Shown: piece after piece, positions 11,013-20,881 of the stretch
Numbering within the stretch: position 1 is the stretch's first letter
Layout: the number at the start of each line of letters is the position of its first letter
DNA from: Cordilura impudica
Lineage: Eukaryota; Arthropoda; Insecta; Diptera; Scathophagidae
Length of the DNA stretch: 64,000 nt
Reading direction: 5' to 3'
Assembly (NCBI GenBank): GCA_963682025.1
Contig: OY821517.1
Coordinates: forward strand, 20,708,048 to 20,772,047
Notes under the pieces: generated by a model
Database searches by the model: none
What the model saw: the letters and a program-made list of their open reading frames with translations, nothing else
What the model was told of the DNA's origin: nothing
Translations under genes and position numbers: made by a program

Positions 11013-12452
11013 ATGGGTTTCACTAGTTGATTTTATGGCCTCATATATATTTTGGGTAAAACGTGAGTTTTCGGAAGGATATGCAACTATTCTTGTGGCT
11101 ATATCTCAGTAACCAACTGAAACTTTGTTTTGCTGTCTTCAGCACAATTGTACCTATAGGCGAGGAGACAAAATGTGTGAATCAAATCCGAAAAAACTGC
11201 ATATAGTGCTAAAAAATTGCTAAAATGTCGAAAAATGTTCATCCACAAAATCTCTTTTAACTCCCTTTATTTTAACTCGTAGTATCTGCTTGTCTCCCGA
11301 AAAAACTTTGGATTGATTTTTAACCCTTTTCCGGTGATCCGCGACAATGAATAAAATATTACAAAAAAAAAATTTTCGGTGTAGAATTGACAATTTTTGA
11401 GTAAGACTGAATGGATACATTAAAATTAATTTTCAAAGAAAGGGAGTGTAATAAAAACTGGGTTTTTATGGGTTAGGTTTTATTTTAAACTTAATTTCCA
11501 TCAAAATGAATTTAATTTATTAATTTTCTAGCCGTATTTTACATTAAAAAGCTGAAAAAAATTAATCAATATCCATCCATTAAATTTGATGTTCTCGGTG
11601 AAGCCTGTGAAGTTGATGCTGTTGGGTTTTTCATTGTCGGTTCGGGCCCATGACCTAAATCATTATCACTATCTGAGATTGATAGCACATTCAATGGCAT
11701 ATCTCTTTCGGTGTGTCCTTCAAATATATTGTCCTCCGCGACTTCGTTGCCAACATCTTTATATTGGGATTCCTTATAACTCCACCAAACAACTTCTGCA
11801 AGCAATTCTTGGTAACCTGATGGAATCTCTCTCCTTGCTCGTGCGATTCGTCAGGCAATTGGTGTATGAACTCATCAAAGTGGTGATGCAGATTTAAAAT
11901 TGAGAAAACGTGCTGAAAGTCAAAAAAAAAAAAACATATCCGAAAAATTAATAAAAAATTATAAAAACAAACGTAACAAAATCAATTTATTTTTGGGCAC
12001 TTGTTAATTTCTATATTGCGTTCAATTGTTATTCATTCAAAACAATGTGTTATTGTCTTGTCACAGTAATGACAGCATGCGGCTGCATGTTATTTGTATT
12101 GACTGCCAGCGCTATTTCAAACTTTATATGCACTTCCAACAACGTCACCTGTGGAAAAAATTGCACATAGTTGATAAACTAAAATTTTGCATTTTCGACG
12201 CATTTTTAAATTACATTATAGAATGCTGAAAAAAGTTAAAAATCAAAATTTTTCTCATTTCATTAATTTTGAGGCACTGATGCAGCTTTTTCGGGTTAAT
12301 TTGTTATATATTTTTTTCTAGTCTATAGCTACAATTGTGCCGAAGAGAGAAAAACAAAATTCCATTTCCAATAAATTTTAGCCAAAATATACATGAGGCC
12401 ATAAAATCCAAACAGCAGCTAAATTAGCAAAACCCAATGGATTTTGCTCCAA
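11013..12452. mobile_element. ~1.4-kb element with long diverged inverted ends
   Basis: The left part GATTTTATGGCCTCATATAT (about 11030) is mirrored by TACATGAGGCCATAAAATCC (12391-12410). Inverted similarity continues inward for more than 150 bases: CTTCAGCACAATTGTACCTA near 11137 pairs with TAGCTACAATTGTGCCGAAG near 12327. The extreme ends (GGGTTTCAC left, GCAAAACCCAATGG right) also match loosely. The middle carries a broken coding remnant on the minus strand. The arms are too diverged to define the termini or a target duplication exactly. Confidence 0.65.
11566..11900 (-). pseudogene. Broken transposon-type coding remnant with an EQGERFHQ-like motif
   Basis: On the minus strand 11815-11900 reads LHHHFDEFIHQLPDE then SHEQGERFHQ. 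This resembles a conserved stretch (LDYFPENLG-x-VSEEQGERFHQ) that I recall from multi-copy uncharacterised arthropod proteins thought to be mobile-element derived. Past this point a frameshift moves the best reading to LLAEVVWWSYKESQYKDVGNEVAEDNI and on to a stop at 11566 (79 codons from its first Met). The tail is Asp/Ser/Pro-rich. No catalytic residues can be assigned. The plus-strand frame at 11586-11897 is its shadow. Confidence 0.45.
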
Positions 12453-12471
12453 ATTTCGATTGCAGTCTTTA

Positions 12472-13254
12472 AACAAGTAAGAAAATTATAGTCGGTCTAG
12501 ACCGACTATACGATACCCTATACCATGCGTTTAGAAACCCTATCTCTTAGGCCCAACTAACTGGACATAGAAAATAATCAAAAAACAAATTTGAGTGGGA
12601 TTTTTATTAATTTTTTTGGCTGCAGATATGAAAAAGTTCATATCGGATGCTATATCTATTTAGGGACTAGGTCCAAAAATGGACCGATCCTGATCATGTT
12701 TGGTAAAGTCTCTTGTATTTTTCAAAAATATATACAAACAAAATTTGAGAAGAATCAGTGCAATATTTTTGTTTTTTAATAGATTTAAGTGAAGATCGGG
12801 AAGCAGCTCTATATGGGGCCAAAGCTATCATTTTTGAACTACTCATTAACGGATGTAATGAACGCATACAAACCCAATTTGAGTAAGATCTATATGACAA
12901 TTTGGATCTTATGGCAATTTATGTCGATTTCATAGGGGTAATTTGTATGGGGGCTAGGTCTGAACATGCACCGATTCTCACCAATTTCAATAGCATTCAT
13001 CCCATGGCCGATAAAAGCTTATACACCAAATTTCATAAAAATGTATTTATTTGCGACCTGCAGTTTGATTACAAAGGTTTACATGGACACACAGACGGAC
13101 GGACGGACGGACGGACATTGTTAAATCAATTCAGAAAGTGATTCTGATTCGATCGGTATAATTAAAGATGGGTCTAGGTCAAATATTTTTGGTTGTTACA
13201 AACAGCAGCACAAAGTCATTATACCCAAACCACATAGTGGTATAGGGTATAAAA
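12472..13254 (+). mobile_element. HINE/DINE-1-like element, family B, copy 1
   Basis: The left end is ACAAGTAAGAAAATTATAGT followed by CGGTCTAGACCGACTATACG, containing a perfect 24-bp palindrome (12487-12510). The right end is CCACATAGTGGTATAGGGTA, itself containing a CCAC...GTGG hairpin. The core has (ACGG)n at 13092-13117. Two other long copies (33604-34373 and 43681-44070) and an interrupted piece at 57.1/62.4 kb share the same blocks. The small ORFs at 12591-12779, 12694-12900 and 12902-13141 recur as shadows of the element and are not genes. Confidence 0.75.
12487..12510. repeat. Perfect 24-bp palindrome at HINE-B left end
   Basis: TATAGTCGGTCT is followed directly by its exact reverse complement. 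The copy at 33618-33641 has the same palindrome with one changed base near the centre. The third copy (43.68 kb) has lost it. Conservation over two diverged copies marks it as part of the element and possibly a terminal recognition structure. Confidence 0.85.
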
Positions 13255-15060
13255 AGTTATTTCTTTTATATGTGCATTAATTTTTAAAAAAAACTACTGA
13301 TTGCTGACGTATGAACAATATTAAAATTCTATTGGATATATTAATCATACGCTATTGTTATCACATAAAGCCAGAGCACAGTGCTTTCTTCCCATATAAG
13401 ATAAGGCAAAAAAAGAATGAAACTTGGTACACCATTTTATTTTCTTCTGAAAGAATCTACAGGCTAAATTTTTCTGGCTTTTGTTAATTAAAAAGTTATT
13501 TAATCGAGCTCAAGGTCGTATTTTCAAAAATTATTTCTTTATTTTATTCCATTATTTCGCTATTCGTCGAATAGCATCCTCAGGGATTTATCTAAAACAT
13601 ATGCATACATATAAACGAACATTATTATAACAAAAATTAAATCACAAAACAATAAAAATTCTCACATTAAATATTATCACAAAATTCTTAAAAAACTTTT
13701 GTGTCTCCACCATCGTCTGTTATTGCACTGAGTAAAATTTTTTATTATAAATAATAATATTGCACTATGATCGTTTGTTAACTAGATGTGTGTAGCTTTG
13801 GGCGCAACTTTCTGTGCCAGCTTTGAAGTTAATTCTCTTATTTGTTGGTACATTTATGATGTTCAGCATTTCTAACCTGTAACGTTTTTTGTAATTGCTT
13901 TCACACTGTAAAACTTTTACGTTCTCAAAGTCAGGAGAGTGGTTTTCTCTTGATATGTTTAGTGGTCGTCGTACCTTCCATACAAAGTGAATATTTATAT
14001 CATATATATTGAGTACTATGACAAATTTGTGCATAATTTTATTTCCCAACCCATAGTATGGGTTTCATTTAGTTTACTAGAACAATTAATTAATTGAAAT
14101 ATTCAAAAATTCATTATTTGGCCTCGGCAAGGAATGGGTTAACGTTGTTCTATTTATTCTTTTTGGAATGGAAAACTTGCACATTTGGTTATTATATTTT
14201 AAGTGTCATATATAAAAATTCAATCGCATATATTTAATTTTGTTGAATAAATTGTCTTTCAATAGCTTGGGGTCATATGCGACCCTAAGTCCAAAACGGT
14301 TAATGGGGTCATATTATTTTTTTTTTTTCAGAAATCCTAGGCTATTAAGACGACAACATAACATTTAAAGTAGAAAACTGATAAATTTTTGAAACAAAGT
14401 ATTTAGAAAGAGTACATTTGCTGAATATATCACAAAAAACTAATTTTTCTCGAAATCCGCAAAAAAAATTCTTTGTAGAAAAAATTCTGGCCGAGGAATT
14501 TACTTAAAAATTGACAAAGTTAATATCTAACACATATTTAGCAAAACTTTAAAGCGGCAGATCCATTTTTTGAAAATTTGTTTAAGAAAATATTTAAAAA
14601 ATTAATAAAGGGAGTTTTGGTTTCATTTCGCAATAGGTTAACAAAGTGTTAATACTTCATATCTGAGTACCTAAAGGTATAGAGACCAAAAAAAAAAAAT
14701 TATGACTTTAATCAATTTGGTAAAGTTGAAAAAATGTTCGTCACATTTCATGACCTAGAGTTTTTTTTGGCACAAAATTTGTCTGGGGCATTTGTTATTT
14801 CTTGGCGAGTTTTTATTCGGTTTTGAAGCTATATAGCTTTTTGAGAATACAATTTATTTCTGATATCGATTCATATAACAACTGTTCCAAAAAATTAAAC
14901 TATAGATCGAAAGTTTTGGTAAAGTATGAAAAAAAAGTCATATTTTTCCCATATAAACACACTTGAAATTTGAAGTCGCGCTGAGGCATCTCTAAAATTT
15001 TTTTGATTGACCCAAAACTTTGTATTTCTCGGTTTTTTTGCTATTCGCATTTTTCTAGGG
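13255..15060. other. Noncoding stretch with a T1 fragment
   Basis: Nothing coding is recognised. Bases 13970-14020 (CCATACAAAGTGAATATTTA followed by an AGTACTATGAC motif) match part of the ~140-bp T1 tandem family. A short repeated GGGGTCATAT phrase occurs at 14270 and 14306. The 94-codon minus frame at 13765-14049 covers the T1 fragment and is not considered a gene. Confidence 0.5.
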
Positions 15061-15545
15061 GTGAGACTTCAAATTGGAAGACTTTTTTCCGCTCCATATA
15101 AATGTTAGTAGGTATGCCGAAAACAGGAGGGATAAGTGGGAGTGGCACCTCCCATACAAAGTAATTATTCCATATCATTTATCTGGAAGTTCTATGATAG
15201 AGTCAGATTTGACAAAAAATGATCGGGATCGGATCAATGGGTGTGGCAACCACTATACAAAGCAAATATTAAATTTCATGTATCTGAAGTATTGGAATAG
15301 TGAGAGCTTTGAGAATTTTTCGTGAGCCCACAAGTTATTAATGTGATTAATCGAACAAAAAATGGGCATTTTCGGAGAAGTGGGCGTGACACCGCCCATA
15401 CAAAGTAAATAAGTAACATCATATTACTGGAGTTCTATATAAGGGAAAACCTTGAGAATCTGTACGCGCCCATTAGACATTAATGTGTTGTAGTGAAAGC
15501 AAAAAAATGGGCAGGGCAGGATTAGGGGTCGTGGCACCTCCTATA
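15061..15545 (+). repeat. T1 tandem family, locus 1 (~140-bp units)
   Basis: About four diverged units carry a GGG(C)G(G)GATCGG motif followed by GTGGGCGTGRCACC, CCCATACAAAGTAAAT, an ATATCTGGAAGT-type phrase and TTATTAATGTG. The same unit forms tandem groups at 34640-35115 and, in the opposite orientation, at 46630-46940 and 56930-57065. The GC-rich GTGGGCGTGGC part stands out in this AT-rich DNA. The small ORF at 15074-15325 lies inside the units. Confidence 0.75.
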
Positions 15546-15548
15546 CCT

Positions 15549-15766
15549 CTTGCGAGTAGTCCAAAAGTCTAATTTTTTTTGTCACCAATTTTTAAACTTT
15601 TAACGCCTTTTTGTAGCCAATATATTCAGATTAAGGTAGGCAAAAAATTTGGTTAAACTATTGCTAATTGTGGGCGTGGCATGCTGTCAAACTCAACTGT
15701 TTTTTTAATTTCAAAAAAAGGTGATTTTTTGTTTTTTATCAAAAATAAATGGTTACTACTCGCAAG
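15549..15766. mobile_element. 218-bp MITE with perfect 12-bp inverted ends
   Basis: The left end CTTGCGAGTAGT (15549-15560) is exactly mirrored by ACTACTCGCAAG (15755-15766). Subterminal inverted similarity (TTTTTTTGTCACC against GGTGATTTTTTG) supports a short TIR element inserted at the end of the T1 locus. The flanks CTATAC and CTATCA share four bases, which is too weak to claim a target duplication. Confidence 0.6.
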
Positions 15767-16439
15767 CTATCATCGACAATAATCTGCGGTCTTTTTTATA
15801 ATGTTGGCAGGATTATTGTCTTTAGCCGTTCTGAGTGGTCAGAGCTCTAGCGTTTAGTATTAGGGGCGTTATAAAATATTTATGAAACTACTATATTTTT
15901 CTCAAATTTCAACTTTAGTGGAATAGGACTTCTAGGGAACAAAAGGGAACAAGAAACGTATACCACCCTCAGAAAGGCGAAAGTGTCCTCTTTAACCCTA
16001 TATATGTACTTTTGTACCCGTGACGACCCGTGGTTATAACAATTTTTTTATTTTAATGAAATTACTCTAAAAAAATTCAAATAGCGATAATTTAAACAGC
16101 CCTATAGGTACTCGTATACAATGGTGTATTAAATTTGGTTATTTTAAATTTAGGTATTTTATAGCTTATAATAGTCATTATTTGTTCTATTACCATAATA
16201 TATTTGTAAGTAAGAATGTCAATACACAGTAATGCAATTCATTAGTAACCTGGTTTTTTTTTATTATCATACCTTTTTTATACCTTCTTACTTTGCCCAA
16301 CGATGCGCTAATGCAAGTAGTAAAGAAAACGCACACAGGTAATTCATTTGTATAGTGGGTTTTTTATATATTATTTTAGATAGTAATGCACTTATGCCAT
16401 TTTCTTACCTTTTTTTTTACATAGAAATATAAATAGTAT

Positions 16440-17158
16440 GATGGCCTACGAGAAGGCTTATAAGAAAGCAACATTTCAATACAAACTCAATTGCTCTAAT
16501 AAAGAACTGGGCCAGAAGTGTTTTAGGAACAAAAACCAGGAAAATGATCTAATTACGTGCACGTAGCATCGAAATTCAAGAGCAATTAATTAATTTCGTC
16601 AGAGCACTAAAAAAACGATACAAAGAAGTTAGCTACAGTAAACAAAATTTTTATATAAAAAGCACAAACCAGTTAGAATGCCAACTTACTGTCGCTGCAG
16701 AAACAGCAAAGCAAGATAAGGCTGGAAGACCACACAAATCATTGCACAACTGCAGCGATAGATCTAAGAGGCGGAAACTTAAGGATGTTAACGATGAAAT
16801 TGGTCGTACAGATATGAAAGATTCTTTCCTACATCAATTACGATCACAGAAGCAATTAGCAAAAGTGGATATCCTTGAAAAAGTTCTTAAATCTAGTCCA
16901 GTGAGAATAAAACGGAAGAAAGGAATAACGATTACAGATTTTATAGAGAGCACAATATTAGAAAAATTTCACGAAATTTCACAAATATAATATATAATAT
17001 ATTATTGGCAACGTCAGATCCGTTCATCTTCAGTACTCGAAATCAATGGAAATTGGAACTTCGGGATGTAGATGAAGGAGTAAAAAAACTATTAAAGAAC
17101 AGAAATAACACAGAACAAAATATGGAATATTTGCAATCAATATTTGAGTCAAATGAAT
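16440..17158 (+). pseudogene. Unclassified transposon-like coding remnant (GRP/SDRSKRRK motif)
   Basis: From about 16560 to 16990 one plus frame reads a Lys-rich protein of about 140 residues: EIQEQLINFVRALKKRYKEV, LECQLTVAAETAKQ, then GRPHKSLHNCSDRSKRRKL and ITITDFIESTILEKFHEISQI, ending at TAA 16988-16990. The methionine at 16742 is internal. A second coding-looking piece in another frame (DPFIFSTRNQWKLELRDVDE to QSIFESNE) ends at 17156-17158. The GRP...SDRSKRRK pattern recalls N-terminal regions of multi-copy uncharacterised proteins seen in Hydra and arthropods. No DDE motif is present. Function is unknown; origin from a mobile element is an inference. Confidence 0.5.
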
Positions 17159-17380
17159 AATAATTATAATTGCCTTTCGTTGTTATTTAAGTACGAAACA
17201 AATAAAAAAAATAATAATAAACGGAACCTACCATTGTTACAAATGCAATTAAAATCTATTGCAGTTTTTATTTTTAAAATGTTTTTTAAAATTTATCAAA
17301 TTTGACAGCAAAAAATACTACATTTTTCTGTAGTAATAGCAAGGTTTTTAGATAATATTATTAACGTTTCTATTTTAAGT

Positions 17381-17388
17381 GTAAGTAT
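17381..17388. repeat. Left 8-bp target-site duplication (GTAAGTAT)
   Basis: GTAAGTAT lies directly outside the left TIR of the hAT element and is repeated exactly at 20874-20881 outside the right TIR. Eight bases is the duplication length of hAT transposases. Confidence 0.95.
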
Positions 17389-17743
17389 CAGGGACCGTAA
17401 TCATTATGAGTTTTATAATAAAAATTACACAATAATGATTATATTATGAGTTTTAAGGATTTCCTTCAATGCTAATAATTATTTTTGAGTAATATTAATA
17501 AAAATCAGCCATAATCATTATTTTTGAGCAAAAAGAATAAAACTCAAAAGTAATCATTATTTATGATTTTTATTTTTTTCGCTCAAAATAAAACTCACTT
17601 TCAATTAATGACTTTTTTGTGAGGTTTTTTACCAACATAGTTGCATATCCTCATAAAACAAATCCAGAGGAACCAACCAATGCGAAAAAATTATTAAAAA
17701 TTATTTTATAAGTTTTTTTTTTATCAATTTTATTTGTTTTTAA

Positions 17744-19653
17744 TTATTTATTATTTAATTTTACTAAAAGTAATTTCGCCAACGGCTCGTCTGATAGGTT
17801 GCATCTTTGATCCGTTAGCATTGTTTTTAATGCAGAAAAGGATCTTTCAACACTCACTTGTGTGCAGGAACAGAGTGCACCACTTTGGCCAACAGATAGG
17901 GGTATTGAAATTTTTTTTCCTCCCAGTACTTCAAAATATTTTTGTTTGGGCAAACTGGCTTTGGACAATAGTTGTCAATTTCAGAATAGCCTTTCTGTAA
18001 CTCCTCAGTGTGCCAACCATCTTCTGTTTCCTCATCGGAAGCTACCTCAATTGTATTGAGATACTCGTTCAAGAGGGAGCAGGTGTTCGAATCCTGCGAA
18101 AGCAATGCGCTCTCTGCGTCGAATGATGTCGATGCCTTCGGGCTACTTGAGCAGGGCTCAGGTATTGGATTAATCTGAAATATATATATAAATTTGTGTT
18201 TGCGTTAGTTCTAAGATAAATTTACTTACGATTTCTTTCAAATTTATTATTTGTAGTAATAGCTGCTTAAGCTGTGCTCTGGCGAGCATAAGGCTTATCG
18301 GTTTTTGCAGCAATATTCTTCTTATTCGTGGATCCAAGTAGATGCTGCAAATGACCACATTACCCCCCAATAAGCTGTCTTCTCTTTCTTGGATGCACTG
18401 TCTCAAAGCGTGGCTCAGAGATGTTTTTGTTGAGCTTAAGCTCTAACCACAGCTTATAAAAATCACCCATGAATAATTGACAACTTTGCAATTTCTCAGT
18501 TGCTATATAAGCCGGTTCCAAAGTTTCTATAAGGCTTTTTAAATCCACCCACTCAGCTGAAGTGAGTTTCATAGAATTTTTAAGGTGCCTTTCACAAAAA
18601 TCCTCGAACTTTTGGAGTGTGTTCAACATATGATATGCTGAATTCCAACGAGTTGCAACATCAAGCGCTGGTTGCGGTAATGACTCGTCCATTATCAAAT
18701 ACCTTTCATGGTAAAAAAAGAATTATTAATAAATAATAATAATAGTATGTAAAATTACACTCTTATAGGTGTGTTCTTAAAACTTTCACAATTTTTCGCG
18801 CTTTTTCAATGAAATTAACTGATTCCAAGCGTTGAAAAAAGTCTTTTACAGCAAGTTGCAGTGTATGTGCTGCACATTTGATGGAGCTGATTGAATTAAT
18901 TTGTATATTCTTAACCAGCTCTTCATCATCCAAAGCTTCTTCAGCTACTATTTCACAGTCATCAAGAGCTTCGCATTCATTTAATAGCTCCAATTATAAT
19001 TCTATCATTGTCAGTGGTGATGGTATAAATTTGATTTTTACTAATGTTGAAATCGTTTAATATCGACTGAATTTGAGCACGGAGATTTTGGGATGTATGC
19101 GATTTCTTCAGCTCTATAAGGTCTAAAGTCTTTATACAAATCGTACCGCTTTCAATAAATTGAATATTTATGCCGAGGTTTCCGCGATTGCATCTTGTGG
19201 CAGTGTCCATTTTCAGGCAGAGTATTCTCTTTTTGAGTTTGGCTACAATTTCCGCTTTAATGGTATTGTACTTTTCCTCTACCAAGCTCATTATATTTCT
19301 AGACGTTACAGCCGGCATATCTAAGCCACTAAATATTTGTGCTGTTAGCGTCTTAAAACCTTTTGAATCTAGGACAGCCAATGGAAGTTTTTCGGCAGGT
19401 CGATGCACGCATTTTTGGCTTCGTTTTGTCCCATTGTCACAGAAAACTTATTTTTTTTTTCACCCTCTTGGTCATCTGTGTTTTCGGCCAATTCGCGTTC
19501 ATATTCACTTTTGTGCTTGGCTTCCAAATGACGTTTCAGATTGCACACATAGTTGCCCGTAAAAGTTAGTTTGCAAATTTTGCATTCAGAAACATTTTTT
19601 TTCACGTTGAGATTAAAAAAATTGCGCGGAGTTAAATTTCGCTTGCGACACAT
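17744..19653 (-). pseudogene. hAT transposase, broken by frameshifts, with two small introns
   Basis: Reading on the minus strand: MCRKRNLTPRNFF, then a BED zinc finger (CKICKLTFTGNYVCNLKRHL, H-x4-H ending near 19560); after a shift near 19390, LPLAVLDSKGFKTLTAQIF; the first catalytic Asp in CLKMDTATR and the second in TTDND; after a shift near 18990, CAAHTLQLAVKDFF; DVATRWNSAYHML; the acidic residue in LEPAYIATEKLQ; YLDPRIRRILL; and the C-terminal dimerisation motif CTQVSVERSFSALK, reached after a further shift near 17880. Introns with good sites fit at 18703-18758 and 18175-18229. A 2-bp duplication just before the first intron adds another shift. Length without the breaks would be about 580 residues, normal for hAT. 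It cut and pasted the element in the nucleus when intact. Confidence 0.9.
18175..18229 (-). other. Predicted 55-bp intron in the hAT transposase
   Basis: The minus strand reads KEI then GTAAGT, a pyrimidine-rich stretch, and TTTCAG, followed by INPIPEPCSSS. Splicing is in phase 0 and joins the open frame 18406-18230 to the open frame that follows. Length and sites are typical of short fly introns. A similar intron (GTAATT...GAAAG) fits at 18703-18758. Confidence 0.75.
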
Positions 19654-20873
19654 TTCGAAACACGATAAGATTGCTCAATCGTTTATATTTTTTATTTTAA
19701 TAACTTTCTTTTATATAAAGTTTTATTTCAGTATTATTAACAATGTTAAATAATTGTAAATGTTGTTATTTTAATTGTCATTCACTTATTTATTTTAATT
19801 TTAATAATTTTAATATTGTGCTCACTTTGGAATATTCCTTATAACTGACCGAGTTAGTAATAGTATTTTATACAGCTGTAAACTATATTTTGACGGTATA
19901 GATTTACATACCAGCTTTACTATTCTTCATGCTCATTATACATGCATATTAGGGCTATAACCAAATTTTTGGCATAGTACCACGAGTTGGGCCATGATGT
20001 TTTATTAACGAAAAACATTATCTTAGGTAAATTTCTAAATCAATTCAAAAATTTTTTTTAACAAGTTATTTTATTTCATATCATAACAAGTTGTTTAACT
20101 TCATATACAATGGTTATATTATTAAAAAAAATCAACAACATTACAGCATCATTTAATTATTATTGTAGGATAAATATTTTAAGTTTAAAGAACGTGTATA
20201 TTTGCAAAATGGATATACTTATATCCTGTTCAATTTTTATTGCACGTTCTGTACAAATATTACTGATGGTGGGATTGCCAATTGGTATGCCAGTTATGAT
20301 ATTATCAAAAAAATTTAAAAGGTTATTGCCTAGTGCATATGTATGTACATGCGTATTTACATTCATACGTATGTAAGTTCAAAACGACTGTTAGTAACAA
20401 AATTAATTTATATCAAAACAAATGCAATTATAACAAATGATTCAAATTTTGAATTTGAAAACAAGCGCTTAGTAGCAAAATTATTAAGTAAAAATTATAT
20501 TATGGGTATTCATGTAGGTGTAAATATATATACATATGCATAAAAATATGTAAGTACATCATATATAAAGTCGTAAATTGAAAGTGAGTTTTATTTTGAC
20601 CGAAAAAAATAAAAATCATAAATAATGATTATTTTTGAGTTTTATTTTTTTTGCTCAAAAGTAATGATTATGGCTGTTTTTTTTATTATTACTCAAAAAT
20701 AATCATTACCATTGAAGAAAACTTAAAAAATCAAAAATTTAAAAATCATGACGGATATGCAAAGATTGTCAGAAAATAATAATAATGGTGCAATAAATTT
20801 ATTTTATGTCTGTTCTAAGTGATTGATTTTTTGATTTAAAAAAACGAACAATAATCATTATTTACGGTCCCTG

Positions 20874-20881
20874 GTAAGTAT
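20874..20881. repeat. Right 8-bp target-site duplication (GTAAGTAT)
   Basis: Exact copy of 17381-17388. An undamaged duplication implies that nothing has been lost at either edge since insertion. Confidence 0.95.

Larger units (their letters stand above)
17389..20873 (-). mobile_element. hAT-superfamily DNA transposon, 3485 bp, exact 8-bp TSD
   Basis: The left end CAGGGACCGTAATCATTATG and the right end AATAATCATTATTTACGGTC+CCTG are inverted repeats starting CAGGGACCGTAA. Long subterminal inverted similarity built on AATAATGATTATTTTTGAG-type phrases runs to about 17610 on the left and from 20575 on the right. The CAG-G start, 8-bp TSD and an internal BED-finger and RNase H-like transposase on the minus strand identify hAT. 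Total length is normal for an autonomous hAT. The transposase frame is broken, so this copy is dead although its ends are intact and could still be mobilised in trans. Confidence 0.95.

Noticed and set aside
11586..11897. 103-codon plus-strand frame
   Set aside because: Exact opposite strand of the better supported minus-strand remnant with EQGERFHQ.
20110..20376. 88-codon plus frame with hydrophobic stretch inside the hAT element
   Set aside because: Lies in the non-coding 5' part of the transposon, AT-rich, with no motif; an overlapping antisense frame is equally long.
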